From: Pseudomonas sp. GGS8
GTDB taxonomy: Bacteria > Pseudomonadota > Gammaproteobacteria > Pseudomonadales > Pseudomonadaceae
NCBI RefSeq assembly: GCF_024168645.1
Contig: NZ_JALJWF010000001.1
Coordinates: forward strand, 186,001-250,000
Direction of reading: 5' to 3'
Length of the DNA: 64,000 nucleotides
Shown here: positions 1 through 9,070 of the stretch, in pieces
How the letters are laid out: every line of letters begins with the position of its first letter
Numbering within the stretch: the first letter of the stretch is position 1
Program-made: the position numbers and the translations under genes
Notes under the pieces: model-generated
Seen by the model: only the letters and a program-made list of their open reading frames with translations
Databases searched by the model: none
What the model was told of the DNA's origin: nothing

Positions 1-1207
1 TATCACTGGTCTGGGCATCGTTTCGTGCCTGGGCAATGACAAAGAGACCGTCTCCGCTAACCTGCGTGCAAGCCGCCCTGGCATCCGGTTCAACCCGGAA
101 TATGCTGAAATGGGTCTGCGTAGCCAGGTTTCCGGCTCCATTGACCTTCCCCTCGAAGAGCTGATCGATCGCAAGATCTATCGCTTCGTCGGCCACGCGG
201 CGGCTTACGCCTACCTGGCCATGAAAGATGCCATCGCAGACTCCGGTCTGACCGAAGAACAGGTTTCCAACGTGCGTACCGGCCTGATCGCCGGTTCCGG
301 TGGCGCGTCGACCTTGAACCAGATGGAAGCGCTGGACATCCTGCGCGAGAAAGGCGTCAAACGCGTGGGCCCGTACCGCGTCACGCGGACCATGGGCAGC
401 ACCGTTTCGGCTTGCCTGGCCACCCCGTTCAAGATCAAGGGTGTGAATTACTCGATCTCCTCCGCGTGCGCCACCAGTGCTCACTGCATCGGTAACGCTG
501 TGGAGCAGATCCAGTTGGGCAAACAGGACATCGTTTTCGCCGGTGGCGGTGAAGAAGAACACTGGAGCCAATCGTTCCTGTTCGACGCCATGGGCGCCCT
601 GTCCAGCCAGTACAACGAAACCCCGGAAAAGGCTTCCCGTGCCTACGACGCCAAGCGTGACGGTTTCGTCATCGCCGGCGGTGGCGGCATGGTCGTGGTC
701 GAAGAGCTGGAACACGCTCTGGCCCGCGGCGCGAAGATCTACGCGGAAATCGTTGGCTACGGCGCGACCTCCGACGGCTACGACATGGTCGCCCCAAGCG
801 GCGAAGGCGCCATCCGCTGCATGCAGATGGCCATGGCCACCGTCGACGCACCGATCGACTACCTGAACACTCACGGCACCTCGACTCCGGTCGGCGACGT
901 GATGGAAATGAAAGGTGTGCGTGAAGTGTTCGGCGACAAGGCCCCGGCCATCAGCTCCACCAAGAGCCTGTCGGGTCACTCCCTGGGCGCCGCCGGCGTT
1001 CACGAAGCGATCTACTGCCTGCTGATGATGGAAGGCAACTTCATGGCGGGTTCGGCCAACATCGACGAACTGGACCCGGAAGTGGCAGACATGCCAATCC
1101 TGACCAAGACTCGCGAAGACGCCACCATCAACACCGTGATGAGCAACAGCTTCGGCTTCGGTGGCACCAACGCCACGCTGGTACTGAAGCGCTGGCAGGG
1201 TAAGTAA
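1..1207 (+). CDS. fabB: 3-oxoacyl-ACP synthase I (KAS I), 5' end cut by window edge
   Basis: Condensing enzyme of type II fatty acid synthesis in the cytoplasm; FabB elongates acyl-ACP with malonyl-ACP and is needed for unsaturated fatty acids. The reading frame is already open at base 2 ([13 protein letters not shown]), so only the first few codons are missing. The thiolase-fold catalytic triad is visible: the Cys in [11 protein letters not shown] (about residue 163 in family numbering), the His in [11 protein letters not shown] and the His in [13 protein letters not shown], plus the glycine-rich C-terminal [12 protein letters not shown]. Length and motifs fit FabB rather than FabF. In Pseudomonas fabA normally lies just upstream, outside the window. 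A strong terminator follows directly. Confidence 0.97.
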   Translation, partial: ITGLGIVSCLGNDKETVSANLRASRPGIRFNPEYAEMGLRSQVSGSIDLPLEELIDRKIYRFVGHAAAYAYLAMKDAIADSGLTEEQVSNVRTGLIAGSGGASTLNQMEALDILREKGVKRVGPYRVTRTMGSTVSACLATPFKIKGVNYSISSACATSAHCIGNAVEQIQLGKQDIVFAGGGEEEHWSQSFLFDAMGALSSQYNETPEKASRAYDAKRDGFVIAGGGGMVVVEELEHALARGAKIYAEIVGYGATSDGYDMVAPSGEGAIRCMQMAMATVDAPIDYLNTHGTSTPVGDVMEMKGVREVFGDKAPAISSTKSLSGHSLGAAGVHEAIYCLLMMEGNFMAGSANIDELDPEVADMPILTKTREDATINTVMSNSFGFGGTNATLVLKRWQGK

Positions 1208-1228
1208 TCCCCCGCCTACGCCACACAT

Positions 1229-1264
1229 AAAAACGCCCCGACTGGTTCGGGGCGTTTTTTTTTT
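1229..1264 (+). terminator. Rho-independent terminator of fabB
   Basis: The stem AACGCCCCG / CGGGGCGTT with a short loop is followed by a run of ten T. It lies about 20 bp after the fabB stop. Confidence 0.93.
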
Positions 1265-1299
1265 GCGTCTGAAATAATTACTCGGGCATGGCAGAAAAA

Positions 1300-1394
1300 C
1301 CTGTGGGAGCTGGCTTGCCTGCGATGGCGGAGTGTCAGGCAACACCCATGGTTGCTGTGCCGACGTCATCGCAGGCAAGCCAGCTCCCACAGGT
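1300..1394. repeat. REPIN: two inverted REP sequences (GTGGGAGCTGGCTTGCC family)
   Basis: CTGTGGGAGCTGGCTTGCC at the left end is repeated in inverted orientation at the right end (GGCAAGCCAGCTCCCACAG) with about 50 bp between. This is the doublet form typical of Pseudomonas REP elements, here between fabB and a small gene. Confidence 0.9.
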
Positions 1395-1632
1395 TTTGCG
1401 CTGCTCAATCCATCAGGCTCGAACCATGACTTCGTGGCTCACGAACATGAAACATTCGTCATGAAACTCAACGACCTGCGACCGAATGTCGCGCGTTACA
1501 CGGGCTGCAGCGCTTTTGCAGAATTCGCAAAAGTCCATTACCGAATTCAGTCGTTTACTTAGCCAGCTAACCAAACTTATAACAAAGGCCTGCACACGCC
1601 TTGCTGCAGATAACAGAGATTGGAGCTAGTAG
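1395..1632. other. intergenic stretch without recognised gene
   Basis: This is the space between the REPIN and the next start codon. No convincing coding frame is seen; it presumably holds the promoter of the small gene that follows. Confidence 0.5.
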
Positions 1633-1821
1633 ATGACTGTAAAAGTAACTGAACGCGACGATTCACATATGTCCCATGAAGGCATCGCCGCCGGTATCCG
1701 CATCTGGGATGTACATCAACAAAACCTGCTGGTCGGGATGTTCCACTCCGAGACCGAAGCCCACCAATACAAGGCCGAACTGGAAACATTGGAGCAGCAA
1801 CGCGAAGCGCGTTCTGCATAA
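1633..1821 (+). CDS. small conserved hypothetical protein, 62 aa
   Basis: I do not recognise a named family. The 62-residue acidic protein has a charged N-terminus, a central hydrophobic stretch (IAAGIRIWDVHQQNLLVGMF) and a C-terminal predicted helix rich in Glu and Gln (about residues 42-60). It has no signal peptide or membrane span. A GGAG ribosome binding site lies about 9 bp before the ATG, and a perfect terminator hairpin follows the stop, so the gene looks like an independent small transcript. The longer overlapping frame at 1676-1915 lacks a ribosome binding site and reads through the terminator, so I prefer this frame. Confidence 0.72.
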   Translation: MTVKVTERDDSHMSHEGIAAGIRIWDVHQQNLLVGMFHSETEAHQYKAELETLEQQREARSA

Positions 1822-1834
1822 CCACCACATTGAA

Positions 1835-1870
1835 AACGACAAACCCCGCCATGAGCGGGGTTTGTCGTTG
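1835..1870. terminator. bidirectional terminator hairpin
   Basis: Long stem AACGACAAACCCCGC / GCGGGGTTTGTCGTT with a 4-nt loop, just after the small plus-strand gene and 18 bp beyond the end of the convergent DUF2058 gene. It probably serves both. Confidence 0.88.
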
Positions 1871-1887
1871 TTGCAGCCGCTAACGGC

Positions 1888-2430
1888 TTACCACATCAGA
1901 TCGTCAGGAATCTGATAGGCCGCGTACGGATCGTCTTCGGTGCTGACTTCTTCTGTCTTCACATTCAGCTGCACGATGCGCTGTGGATCGCGCTCCTGAA
2001 TCTTCAGGGCCGCTTCACGAGGGATCACTTCGTAACCGCCGGCGTGATGCACGATCGCCAGCGAACCGCTGCTGAGCTTGTTGCGCATCAGGGTGTTGAC
2101 GGAGAGGCGCTTGACCTTCTTGTCGTCGACGAAATTGTAGTAGTCCTCGGTGTTCAGCTTGGGCAGGCGCGAGACTTCGATCAATTGCTTGACCTGGGCG
2201 GCGCGGGCCTTCTGCTCGGCCTTCTCCTGCTGCTGACGATTGAGCTCCTGGTCGCGCTTGACCTTCTCGGCCATGGCTTCCTGAGCGGCACGCTGCTGGG
2301 AGTCATCAAGTTCGATCTGGCCTTTGTGGGCCAGACGTTGCTGCTTCTGCTTCTCTTTGCCGACCTGTTTGGCCTGCTTTTGGTTGACCAGCCCTGCTTT
2401 GAGCAACTGGTCGCGAAGGGAAATGCTCAT
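1888..2430 (-). CDS. DUF2058 family protein (YaiL-like)
   Basis: A 180-aa protein matching the DUF2058/YaiL family, sometimes annotated as nucleoprotein/polynucleotide-associated; its biochemical role is not established. Residues 1-90 start with MSISLRDQLLKAGLVNQKQAK and continue as a Lys/Gln/Glu-rich helical or coiled-coil segment; residues 90-180 form the globular part (YYNFVDDKKVKRLSVN, GSLAIVHHAGGYEVIP). The high charge fits nucleic-acid contact, but that is inference. It is the last gene of a minus-strand group, 28 bp after mazG, and ends at a shared bidirectional terminator. Confidence 0.9.
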   Translation of the reverse strand: MSISLRDQLLKAGLVNQKQAKQVGKEKQKQQRLAHKGQIELDDSQQRAAQEAMAEKVKRDQELNRQQQEKAEQKARAAQVKQLIEVSRLPKLNTEDYYNFVDDKKVKRLSVNTLMRNKLSSGSLAIVHHAGGYEVIPREAALKIQERDPQRIVQLNVKTEEVSTEDDPYAAYQIPDDLMW

Positions 2431-2458
2431 GGTGCTTATTTCTCACTTAGGCAACTGC

Positions 2459-3292
2459 TCAACCGCAGCTGGGCAAATTCTTTTCCTGGCGTTTGGCTTC
2501 GCCCCACAAGGCGTCCAACTCTTCGAGGGTGCAATCTTCTATGGGACGGTGGGTGTCGCGCAATGCCTGTTCGATAAATCGGAAGCGTCTTTCGAACTTT
2601 GTGTTCGCGCCACGCAGTGCGGTTTCCGGATCGACCTTGAGGTGACGCGCCAGATTGACCACGGAAAACAGCAGGTCGCCGACTTCATCGGCAATCGCCG
2701 CCGAGTCATTGTCGGCCATGGCTTCGAGCACTTCATCGAGCTCTTCGCGAACCTTGTCGAGCACCGGCAAGGCGTCCGGCCAGTCGAAACCGACCTGCCC
2801 TGCGCGCTTCTGCAGTTTTGCCGAACGGGACAACGCCGGCAGGGCCGCGGGTACGTCATCGAGCAAGGACAACTGCTCCGGCGCCGAAGACTTCTCGGCG
2901 CGTTCTTCAGCCTTGATCTCTTCCCAGCGTTGCTTGACCTGCTCTTCATTCAGACGCGGGACGTCCAGCGGCGCGTACAGATCACCGGTGGGAAATACGT
3001 GAGGATGACGGCGGATCAACTTGCGCGTGATGCTGTCGACCACGCCAGCGAATTCGAAGCGCCCTTCTTCCCGAGCCAGTTGGCTGTAATAAACCACCTG
3101 GAACAACAAGTCGCCCAACTCACCCTGCAAGTGATCGAAATCGCCGCGTTCGATGGCGTCGGCGACTTCGTAGGCTTCTTCCAGGGTGTGCGGGACAATG
3201 GTGGCGTAGGTTTGCTTGATGTCCCACGGGCAGCCGTACTGCGGGTCACGCAGACGGTTCATCAGGTGCAGCAGGTCTTCAAGTGAATACAT
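2459..3292 (-). CDS. mazG: nucleoside triphosphate pyrophosphohydrolase MazG
   Basis: House-cleaning pyrophosphatase that hydrolyses (d)NTPs to NMP and PPi; in E. coli it also lowers ppGpp, which fits its place next to relA. The 277-aa protein (E. coli 263) contains two MazG modules: the N-terminal one with CPWDIKQTYATIVPHTLEEAYEVADAI and the EE(x12-28)ExxD-type GELGDLLFQVVYYSQLA, and the C-terminal one with DKVREELDEVLEA and DEVGDLLFSVVNLARHL. The start chosen is MYSLEDLL at 3292; an upstream extension to 3355 would run towards a REPIN and adds no conserved sequence. It follows relA on the same strand with a REPIN between them. Confidence 0.95.
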   Translation of the reverse strand: MYSLEDLLHLMNRLRDPQYGCPWDIKQTYATIVPHTLEEAYEVADAIERGDFDHLQGELGDLLFQVVYYSQLAREEGRFEFAGVVDSITRKLIRRHPHVFPTGDLYAPLDVPRLNEEQVKQRWEEIKAEERAEKSSAPEQLSLLDDVPAALPALSRSAKLQKRAGQVGFDWPDALPVLDKVREELDEVLEAMADNDSAAIADEVGDLLFSVVNLARHLKVDPETALRGANTKFERRFRFIEQALRDTHRPIEDCTLEELDALWGEAKRQEKNLPSCG

Positions 3293-3312
3293 CAGCCAAA
3301 TCTCTGCAAAAA

Positions 3313-3405
3313 CCTGTGGGAGCGAGCCTGCTCGCGATAGCGGACCGACAAACAACGTACAGGTTAAACGTCAGATCGCCATCGCGAGCAGGCACGCTCC
3401 CACAT
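3313..3405. repeat. REPIN (GTGGGAGCGAGCCTGCTCGCGAT family) between relA and mazG
   Basis: The left arm CTGTGGGAGCGAGCCTGCTC is matched by the inverted right arm GAGCAGGCACGCTCCCAC, about 50 bp apart. It separates the two genes of the relA-mazG group. Confidence 0.88.
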
Positions 3406-3439
3406 TGGATCGGTGGCGAACATGCCACACAGGTCATCA

Positions 3440-5683
3440 TCACGGCGTGCGGTTACGGCGGGTTTCGATGATGTTCGGCAACTGGGAGATCCGCCCCAGC
3501 AACCGCCCCAGTGCATCCAGCCCCGGAATCTCGATGGTCAGGGACATCAACGCGGTGTTGTCCTCTTTGTTCGAGCGGGTGTTGACCGCCAGCACGTTGA
3601 TCCGCTCATTGAGCAGCACCTGCGACACGTCACGCAGCAGACCGGAACGGTCATACGCGCGAATGATGATGTCCACCGGATAGGTGAGCACCGGCACCGG
3701 GCCCCAGCTGACCTGGATGATCCGCTCCGGCTCGCGTCCGGCCAGTTGCAGCACCGAGGCGCAGTCCTGACGGTGAATGCTCACCCCACGACCCTGAGTG
3801 ATGTAACCGACGATAGCGTCCCCCGGCAACGGCTGGCAGCAGCCGGCCATCTGAGTCATCAGGTTGCCGACGCCCTGGATCTGGATATCGCCGCGTTTGC
3901 CCGGTTTGTAGCCGGTGGCTTTGCGCGGGATCAGCTCCAGCTGTTCATTGCCGCGTTCCGGCTCGACCAGTTGCTGCGCCAGGTTCACCAGTTGCGCCAG
4001 GCGCAAATCGCCTGCACCCAACGCAGCGAACATGTCCTCGGCGGTCTTCATGTTGGCCTTTTCGGCCAGCTTGTCGAAATCCACCTGCGGCAGGCCGAGG
4101 CGATTGAGTTCACGCTCAAGCAAGGTTTTACCGGCCGCGACGTTCTGATCGCGGGCCTGCAACTTGAACCAGTGAACGATCTTCGCCCGTGCCCGCGACG
4201 TGGTGATGTAACCCAGGTTCGGGTTCAGCCAGTCGCGACTCGGGGTGCCGTGCTTGCTGGTGATGATCTCGACCTGTTCACCGGTTTGCAGGCTGTAGTT
4301 GAGTGGCACGATGCGCCCGTTGATCTTGGCGCCGCGGCAGTTGTGACCGATTTCGGTGTGCACGCGGTAAGCGAAGTCCAACGGTGTCGCGCCCTTCGGC
4401 AAGTCGATGGCATGACCGTCGGGAGTGAAGATATAAACCCGGTCTGGCTCGATATCGACCCGCAGCTGTTCGGCAAGGCCGCCGATATCGCCCAGCTCTT
4501 CGTGCCACTCGAGGACCTGACGCAGCCAGGAGATTTTCTCTTCGTAGTGGTTCGAGCCGGACTTGACGTCGGTGCCCTTGTAACGCCAGTGCGCGCAAAC
4601 ACCCAGCTCGGCTTCTTCGTGCATGGCATGGGTGCGGATCTGCACTTCCAGCACCTTGCCTTCAGGGCCGATCACCGCAGTGTGCAGCGAGCGGTAACCG
4701 TTCTCTTTCGGGTTGGCGATGTAGTCGTCGAATTCTTTCGGGATGTGCCGCCACAGGGTGTGGACGATGCCGAGCGCGGTGTAGCAGTCGCGCATTTCCG
4801 GCACCAGCACGCGAACGGCGCGCACGTCGTAGATCTGGCTGAACTCCAGACCCTTGCGCTGCATTTTGCGCCAGATCGAATAGATGTGTTTGGCCCGGCC
4901 GCTGATGTCGGCGTCGACGCCGGTGGCCTGCAACTCGTTCTTGAGCTGGGTCATCACATCGCTGATGAAACGCTCGCGATCCAGCCGTCGCTCGTGGAGC
5001 AACTTGGCGATCTGCTTGTACTGGTCGGGCTCAAGGTAACGGAAGGACAAGTCCTCCAGTTCCCACTTGATATGACCGATACCGAGGCGGTGAGCCAGCG
5101 GCGCGTAGATGTCGAAGACTTCACGGGCGACGCGGTTACGCTTCTCGTCGTCGGCGGTTTTCACCGCGCGGATCGCACAGGTGCGTTCGGCCAGTTTGAT
5201 CAGCGCGACGCGCACGTCGTCGACCATGGCCACGAGCATCTTGCGCAGGTTTTCCACCTGGCCTTGGGTGCCCATCACCATGGATTTACGCGGACTCAGG
5301 CTGTCGCTGATCGCCGCCATGCGTTGCACGCCGTCAATCAGTTTGGCGACCACCGGGCCGAAGCGCTGGCTGACCGCCGGCAACTGGATCTGGCCTTCGC
5401 GCACGCCGCGGTACAAGACTGCCGCGACCAACGAATCCTGATCGAGTTTGAGGTCGGCGAGAATCTCGGCGATCTCAAGGCCGGTGCGGAAACTCGAGGT
5501 CCCTTCGGACCACAGGTTTTTCGCCGCATTGGCTTGTTGTTCGGCCTCGCGAGCGAACTCGCAGGCTTCTTTCAAGGCTTCGCGATCCAGTGCCGTATCG
5601 ATACTGACCGCGTGATCGAGCCAAGCCTCGAGATTGATACTGCCGTCGGTGTTGATCGGCTGGTGTGCTCTCACCTGTACCAT
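3440..5683 (-). CDS. relA: GTP pyrophosphokinase RelA, (p)ppGpp synthetase I
   Basis: Ribosome-associated stringent-response enzyme that makes (p)ppGpp from ATP and GTP/GDP when uncharged tRNA occupies the A site. The 747-aa length matches E. coli RelA (744). The N-terminal pseudo-hydrolase region reads VAAVLYRGVREGQI where a hydrolase would have an HD motif, so the protein is monofunctional RelA and not SpoT. The synthetase core holds GYRSLHTAVIGPEGKVLEVQ and RTHAMHEEAELG; the TGS domain begins RVYIFTPDGHAIDLPKGATPLDFAYRVHTEIGH; a zinc-finger/CC region (MAGCCQPLPGDAIVGYITQGRG) and a C-terminal ACT domain follow. Downstream in the same direction come mazG and the DUF2058 gene. Confidence 0.98.
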   Translation of the reverse strand: MVQVRAHQPINTDGSINLEAWLDHAVSIDTALDREALKEACEFAREAEQQANAAKNLWSEGTSSFRTGLEIAEILADLKLDQDSLVAAVLYRGVREGQIQLPAVSQRFGPVVAKLIDGVQRMAAISDSLSPRKSMVMGTQGQVENLRKMLVAMVDDVRVALIKLAERTCAIRAVKTADDEKRNRVAREVFDIYAPLAHRLGIGHIKWELEDLSFRYLEPDQYKQIAKLLHERRLDRERFISDVMTQLKNELQATGVDADISGRAKHIYSIWRKMQRKGLEFSQIYDVRAVRVLVPEMRDCYTALGIVHTLWRHIPKEFDDYIANPKENGYRSLHTAVIGPEGKVLEVQIRTHAMHEEAELGVCAHWRYKGTDVKSGSNHYEEKISWLRQVLEWHEELGDIGGLAEQLRVDIEPDRVYIFTPDGHAIDLPKGATPLDFAYRVHTEIGHNCRGAKINGRIVPLNYSLQTGEQVEIITSKHGTPSRDWLNPNLGYITTSRARAKIVHWFKLQARDQNVAAGKTLLERELNRLGLPQVDFDKLAEKANMKTAEDMFAALGAGDLRLAQLVNLAQQLVEPERGNEQLELIPRKATGYKPGKRGDIQIQGVGNLMTQMAGCCQPLPGDAIVGYITQGRGVSIHRQDCASVLQLAGREPERIIQVSWGPVPVLTYPVDIIIRAYDRSGLLRDVSQVLLNERINVLAVNTRSNKEDNTALMSLTIEIPGLDALGRLLGRISQLPNIIETRRNRTP

Positions 5684-5804
5684 CTTGCTTTACCTTCCCT
5701 ACGACGCAGATTCAATGCGTCAAATCGCTGACCTTCATTGTCCGGGCGCCCCGTCGGGCTGGTGCGTAGCCGCACGGACGGTCAGTCGGACCAGACGAGC
5801 CATC

Positions 5805-7157
5805 CTAGCTCGCTTCAAATAACGCCATGGCCTCGACATGTGCCGTTTGAGGAAACATATCGAGAATCCCGGCACGTTTTAACCGGTAGCCCTGCTTGAT
5901 CAATTCGACCGTGTCGCGCGCCAGAGTTGCAGGGTTGCACGACACATAAACCAATCGTTCGGCACCCAGGGACGCCAGCTTGCGCACCACCTCGAAAGCA
6001 CCGTCGCGAGGTGGGTCCAAGAGTACCGCACAAAAGCCTTCGCTGGCCCATTCGGCATCAGCCAAAGGCTGGGATAAATCGGCCTGAAAAAATTTCGCGT
6101 TATGCAAATTATTGCTAGCGGCATTCGCAGCAGCCCGCTCGACCATTGCCTGCACGCCCTCCACCGCCACCACTTCACGAACGGCCTTGGCCAGCGGCAA
6201 GGCAAAGTTGCCCAGTCCACAGAACAGATCCAGAACCCGCTCATCGGCTTTCGGCGCCAACCACTCCAGCGCCTGAGCCACCATCGCTTCGTTGACCCCC
6301 GCGTTGACCTGGATGAAATCTCCGGGCCGATACGCCAGGCTCAAGTCCCACTGCTCAAGACGATAGCCCAGGGACTGATCGGCCTCGACCGGTTGCGGCT
6401 CACCATCGCCATGCAGCCACAACTGGGCCTGATGGAACGCGCAGAACTCCTTGAGGATCGTCATATCGGCTTCGGACAACGGCGCCATGTGCCGCAGCAA
6501 TACCGCCAATGACGAACCGCTGAACAATTCCACATGCCCCAGTGCCTGAGGTTTGCTCAAGCGTCGCAGCATGTCCGGCAAGCGGGTCATGATCGGCTGC
6601 AAGGGCTGTACCAGCACCGGGCACTCGTTGATGGCGACGATGTCCTGGCTACCAGCTGCACGGAAACCGACCTCGAGCTTTTTCGCCTTCATGTCCCAAC
6701 GCACCGCCACCCTGGCACGACGCCGGTAACCGAACTCCGGACCGCTCAATGGCGCAGCCCACTCTTCGGGTTCGACGCCGGCGACCCGCGATAATTGCTC
6801 GGCGAGCATGCGCTGTTTGAGGGCGAGTTGTTCGTTGTGGGGCAGATGCTGCACACTGCAACCACCGCAGCGACCGGCATGGGCGCACGGTGCCGGACGG
6901 CGCAATTCGCTGGCCTGGAACACCCGTTCGGTACGCGCCTCGACCACTTTGCCGTGGGCCCCCAAAACCCGAGCCTCGACTTCTTCACCGGCCAATGCGC
7001 CGATGACGAACCAGGTGCGACCTTCAAAAAACGCGATACCGCGACCGTCATTGGCCAGGCGCTCGATGGTCAAGCGCTGCTTTTTGCCGGTCGGGACTTG
7101 CGGGGCCTTGCTGCCGCCCGTGGGCTGGAAGCGCAGGCCTCTCTCTTGCTTGGCCAT
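5805..7157 (-). CDS. rlmD: 23S rRNA (uracil(1939)-C(5))-methyltransferase RlmD
   Basis: SAM-dependent RNA methyltransferase (RumA family) with a TRAM domain and a 4Fe-4S cluster. The 450-aa protein shows the N-terminal TRAM-type segment ([23 protein letters not shown]), the cluster cysteines [10 protein letters not shown] plus a later Cys (INECPVLVQ), the SAM motif [16 protein letters not shown], a DPPRDGAF motif and the catalytic nucleophile in [14 protein letters not shown]. Its start codon overlaps the cysM stop by one base (TGATG at 7155-7159), implying translational coupling in a cysM-rlmD operon. A gap of about 120 bp separates it from relA. Confidence 0.97.
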   Translation of the reverse strand: MAKQERGLRFQPTGGSKAPQVPTGKKQRLTIERLANDGRGIAFFEGRTWFVIGALAGEEVEARVLGAHGKVVEARTERVFQASELRRPAPCAHAGRCGGCSVQHLPHNEQLALKQRMLAEQLSRVAGVEPEEWAAPLSGPEFGYRRRARVAVRWDMKAKKLEVGFRAAGSQDIVAINECPVLVQPLQPIMTRLPDMLRRLSKPQALGHVELFSGSSLAVLLRHMAPLSEADMTILKEFCAFHQAQLWLHGDGEPQPVEADQSLGYRLEQWDLSLAYRPGDFIQVNAGVNEAMVAQALEWLAPKADERVLDLFCGLGNFALPLAKAVREVVAVEGVQAMVERAAANAASNNLHNAKFFQADLSQPLADAEWASEGFCAVLLDPPRDGAFEVVRKLASLGAERLVYVSCNPATLARDTVELIKQGYRLKRAGILDMFPQTAHVEAMALFEAS

Positions 7158-8059
7158 CAGTTGGGCGCGTCGAAAATGCCGGTCGACAAGTAACGGTCGC
7201 CACGGTCGCAGATGATCGCGACAATTACCGCGTTTTCAACTTCTTTGGACAAGCGCAGCATCGCCGCCACGGCACCGCCCGAAGACACTCCGCAGAAGAT
7301 GCCTTCTTCGCGTGCCAGACGACGGGTCACGTCCTCGGCCTCGCTTTGCGCCATGTCGACGATTCGGTCCACGCGATCGGCCTGATAAATCTTCGGCAGG
7401 TATTCCTGCGGCCAGCGACGGATACCCGGAATTGCCGAGCCTTCCATCGGTTGCAGGCCGATGATCTGCACGTTCTCGTTCTGTTCTTTCAGGTAGCGCG
7501 AGACACCCATGATGGTGCCGGTGGTGCCCATCGAGCTGACGAAATGCGTGATGGTGCCCTGGGTCTGACGCCAGATTTCCGGACCGGTGGTGGTGTAGTG
7601 CGCCTCGGGGTTGTCGCCGTTGGCGAACTGGTCCAGCACCTTGCCGCGACCTTCGGCTTCCATTCGCTGGGCGAGGTCGCGCGCACCTTCCATGCCTTCT
7701 TCCTGGCTGACCAGAATCAGCTCCGCGCCATAGGCCGTCATCGCGGCTTTACGCTCGGCACTGGAGTTGTCCGGCATGATCAGGATCATCTTGTAACCCT
7801 TGATCGCCGCGGCCATGGCCAGGGCGATCCCGGTGTTGCCCGAGGTCGCTTCGATCAGCGTATCGCCGACGTGGATCTGCCCGCGCAATTCGGCGCGGGT
7901 GATCATCGACAGCGCCGGACGATCCTTGACCGAACCCGCCGGGTTGTTCCCTTCGAGCTTGAGCAAAAGCGTGTTGCTGGTGACGCCAGGCAGGCGCTGC
8001 AAACGGACCAGCGGAGTGTTGCCGACGCAATCGGCGATGGTTGGGTACTGCAAGGTCAT
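7157..8059 (-). CDS. cysM: cysteine synthase B (O-acetylserine sulfhydrylase B)
   Basis: PLP enzyme making cysteine from O-acetylserine and sulfide or thiosulfate in the cytoplasm. The 300-aa protein has the PLP lysine in [11 protein letters not shown], the substrate loop [12 protein letters not shown], the PLP phosphate-binding loop [16 protein letters not shown], and the CysM-type [22 protein letters not shown]. The start at 8059 ([20 protein letters not shown]) gives the family N-terminus; a frame extension to 8125 adds unconserved residues. It is the first gene of cysM-rlmD. Confidence 0.97.
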   Translation of the reverse strand: MTLQYPTIADCVGNTPLVRLQRLPGVTSNTLLLKLEGNNPAGSVKDRPALSMITRAELRGQIHVGDTLIEATSGNTGIALAMAAAIKGYKMILIMPDNSSAERKAAMTAYGAELILVSQEEGMEGARDLAQRMEAEGRGKVLDQFANGDNPEAHYTTTGPEIWRQTQGTITHFVSSMGTTGTIMGVSRYLKEQNENVQIIGLQPMEGSAIPGIRRWPQEYLPKIYQADRVDRIVDMAQSEAEDVTRRLAREEGIFCGVSSGGAVAAMLRLSKEVENAVIVAIICDRGDRYLSTGIFDAPN

Positions 8060-8348
8060 GGCGTATTCGCAATCCGGACTGCGGGGGCGCCTATCATACC
8101 GGCAAACGTGCGCAGGCCATATCACGCAAAGTAAGGGGCTTATGGCTTATGGGAATAAGGGGCTGGATCAGTACTCTTCACCTTGCGTGATATTTACTCT
8201 GACTGAAGATGATCAGGTTGTGCGACCAGGACAATTGTCGCACCAGTGGTGCGACTTTCTCTTCAGCGCGATAAGTCTCATAGAACTGGCGCATGCGAAA
8301 CAAGTTCGACCAGGTAAACCCGCGCAACCTCAAGGCAACACACATCCC
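8060..8348. other. non-coding gap with repeated GTGCGAC hairpins
   Basis: No supported gene is seen. At 8220-8255 GTGCGAC occurs at 8220 and 8249, with its complement GTCGCAC at 8237 between them. Either copy can pair with the centre; the 8237-8255 hairpin is followed by TTTCT. In P. aeruginosa the siderophore receptor gene pirA lies between cysM and the pirS/pirR pair; no trace of a receptor gene is visible here. Confidence 0.45.
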
Positions 8349-8376
8349 GTAGGAGCAAGGCTTGCCCGCTATGACG
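8349..8376. repeat. single REP-like half element
   Basis: GTAGGAGCAAGGCTTGCCCGC resembles one arm of the GTGGGAGCGGGCTTGCCCGC family. It overlaps the last codons of the adjacent kinase gene, so the REP may have replaced the original C-terminal codons. Confidence 0.6.
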
Positions 8377-9070
8377 ACACGGTTAAAACGTCATGTACTA
8401 ACAACCGCATATTCAACCGCAACCCAGTCTCAGTGTTCTCAGCCCACAAACTCCCGCCCTGCCGCTGCACTGCATTCCTGGCAATGCTCAATCCCAACCC
8501 AAACCCGCCCTCCCCCGGCCGCGAGCCCTCGAGCCGGATGAACGGCGAGAAGATCCGCTCAAGATCCTCGTCAGCCACCCCACCGCCCTCGTCCTCCAGC
8601 CACAGGTGCCAGAAGTTGCCATCGCGCCAGCCATCGAGCGTCACGACACCGCCCTTCGGTGAATGACGAATGGCATTGCGTAGAATGTTTTCCAGCGCCT
8701 GGGCCAAGGTATTGAGATGGCCGCGCACCCAGCAGCAGGCATCCACCGCACAGTGCAGTTGACTCGCCGGCCAGCCGCTTTCATAGCAGGCGTTTTCCGT
8801 GAGCATTTCCCACAAGGCCTGGACCTGGATCGCTTCATCGGGCAACGGCACGCGCTCGGTGTCGAGCCAGGCCAGTTGCAGCGCATCCTCGACCAGGCGC
8901 TGCATGCCGTCGACTTCCCGGCTAATGCGCTCGCGCAATTGCTCGAGGTCTTGCTCGCTTTCGCAGGCCACCCGTAACCGGCTGAGCGGCGTGCGCAATT
9001 CGTGGGACAGATCGCGCAGCAGTTGCTGTTGCAGGGCCACCGTGCAGCCCGGTACGTCAGCCCCCTTCAT
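8369..9070 (-). CDS. sensor histidine kinase lacking its sensor and membrane part
   Basis: Kinase core only, about 233 aa. The dimerisation/phosphoacceptor box LLRDLSHELRTPLSRLR begins around residue 20, followed by the N box (ALENILRNAIRHSPKGG), the G1 box (WLEDEGGGVADEDLERIF) and the G2 box (EGGFGLGLSIARNAV). Family members beside such regulators have about 200 more N-terminal residues with two membrane spans, a periplasmic domain and HAMP; none is present, because the frame begins inside the end of the upstream response regulator. The ATG at 9070 is chosen; a GTG at 9079 is also possible. By position (next to gacS) it corresponds to PirS of P. aeruginosa. The C-terminus runs into a REP element. 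Confidence 0.75.
   Translation of the reverse strand: MKGADVPGCTVALQQQLLRDLSHELRTPLSRLRVACESEQDLEQLRERISREVDGMQRLVEDALQLAWLDTERVPLPDEAIQVQALWEMLTENACYESGWPASQLHCAVDACCWVRGHLNTLAQALENILRNAIRHSPKGGVVTLDGWRDGNFWHLWLEDEGGGVADEDLERIFSPFIRLEGSRPGEGGFGLGLSIARNAVQRQGGSLWAENTETGLRLNMRLLVHDVLTVSS

Noticed and set aside
3413..5731. 772-codon plus-strand frame opposite relA
   Set aside because: Antisense to a clear relA; composition is typical of GC-rich shadow frames (His/Gln/Arg-rich).
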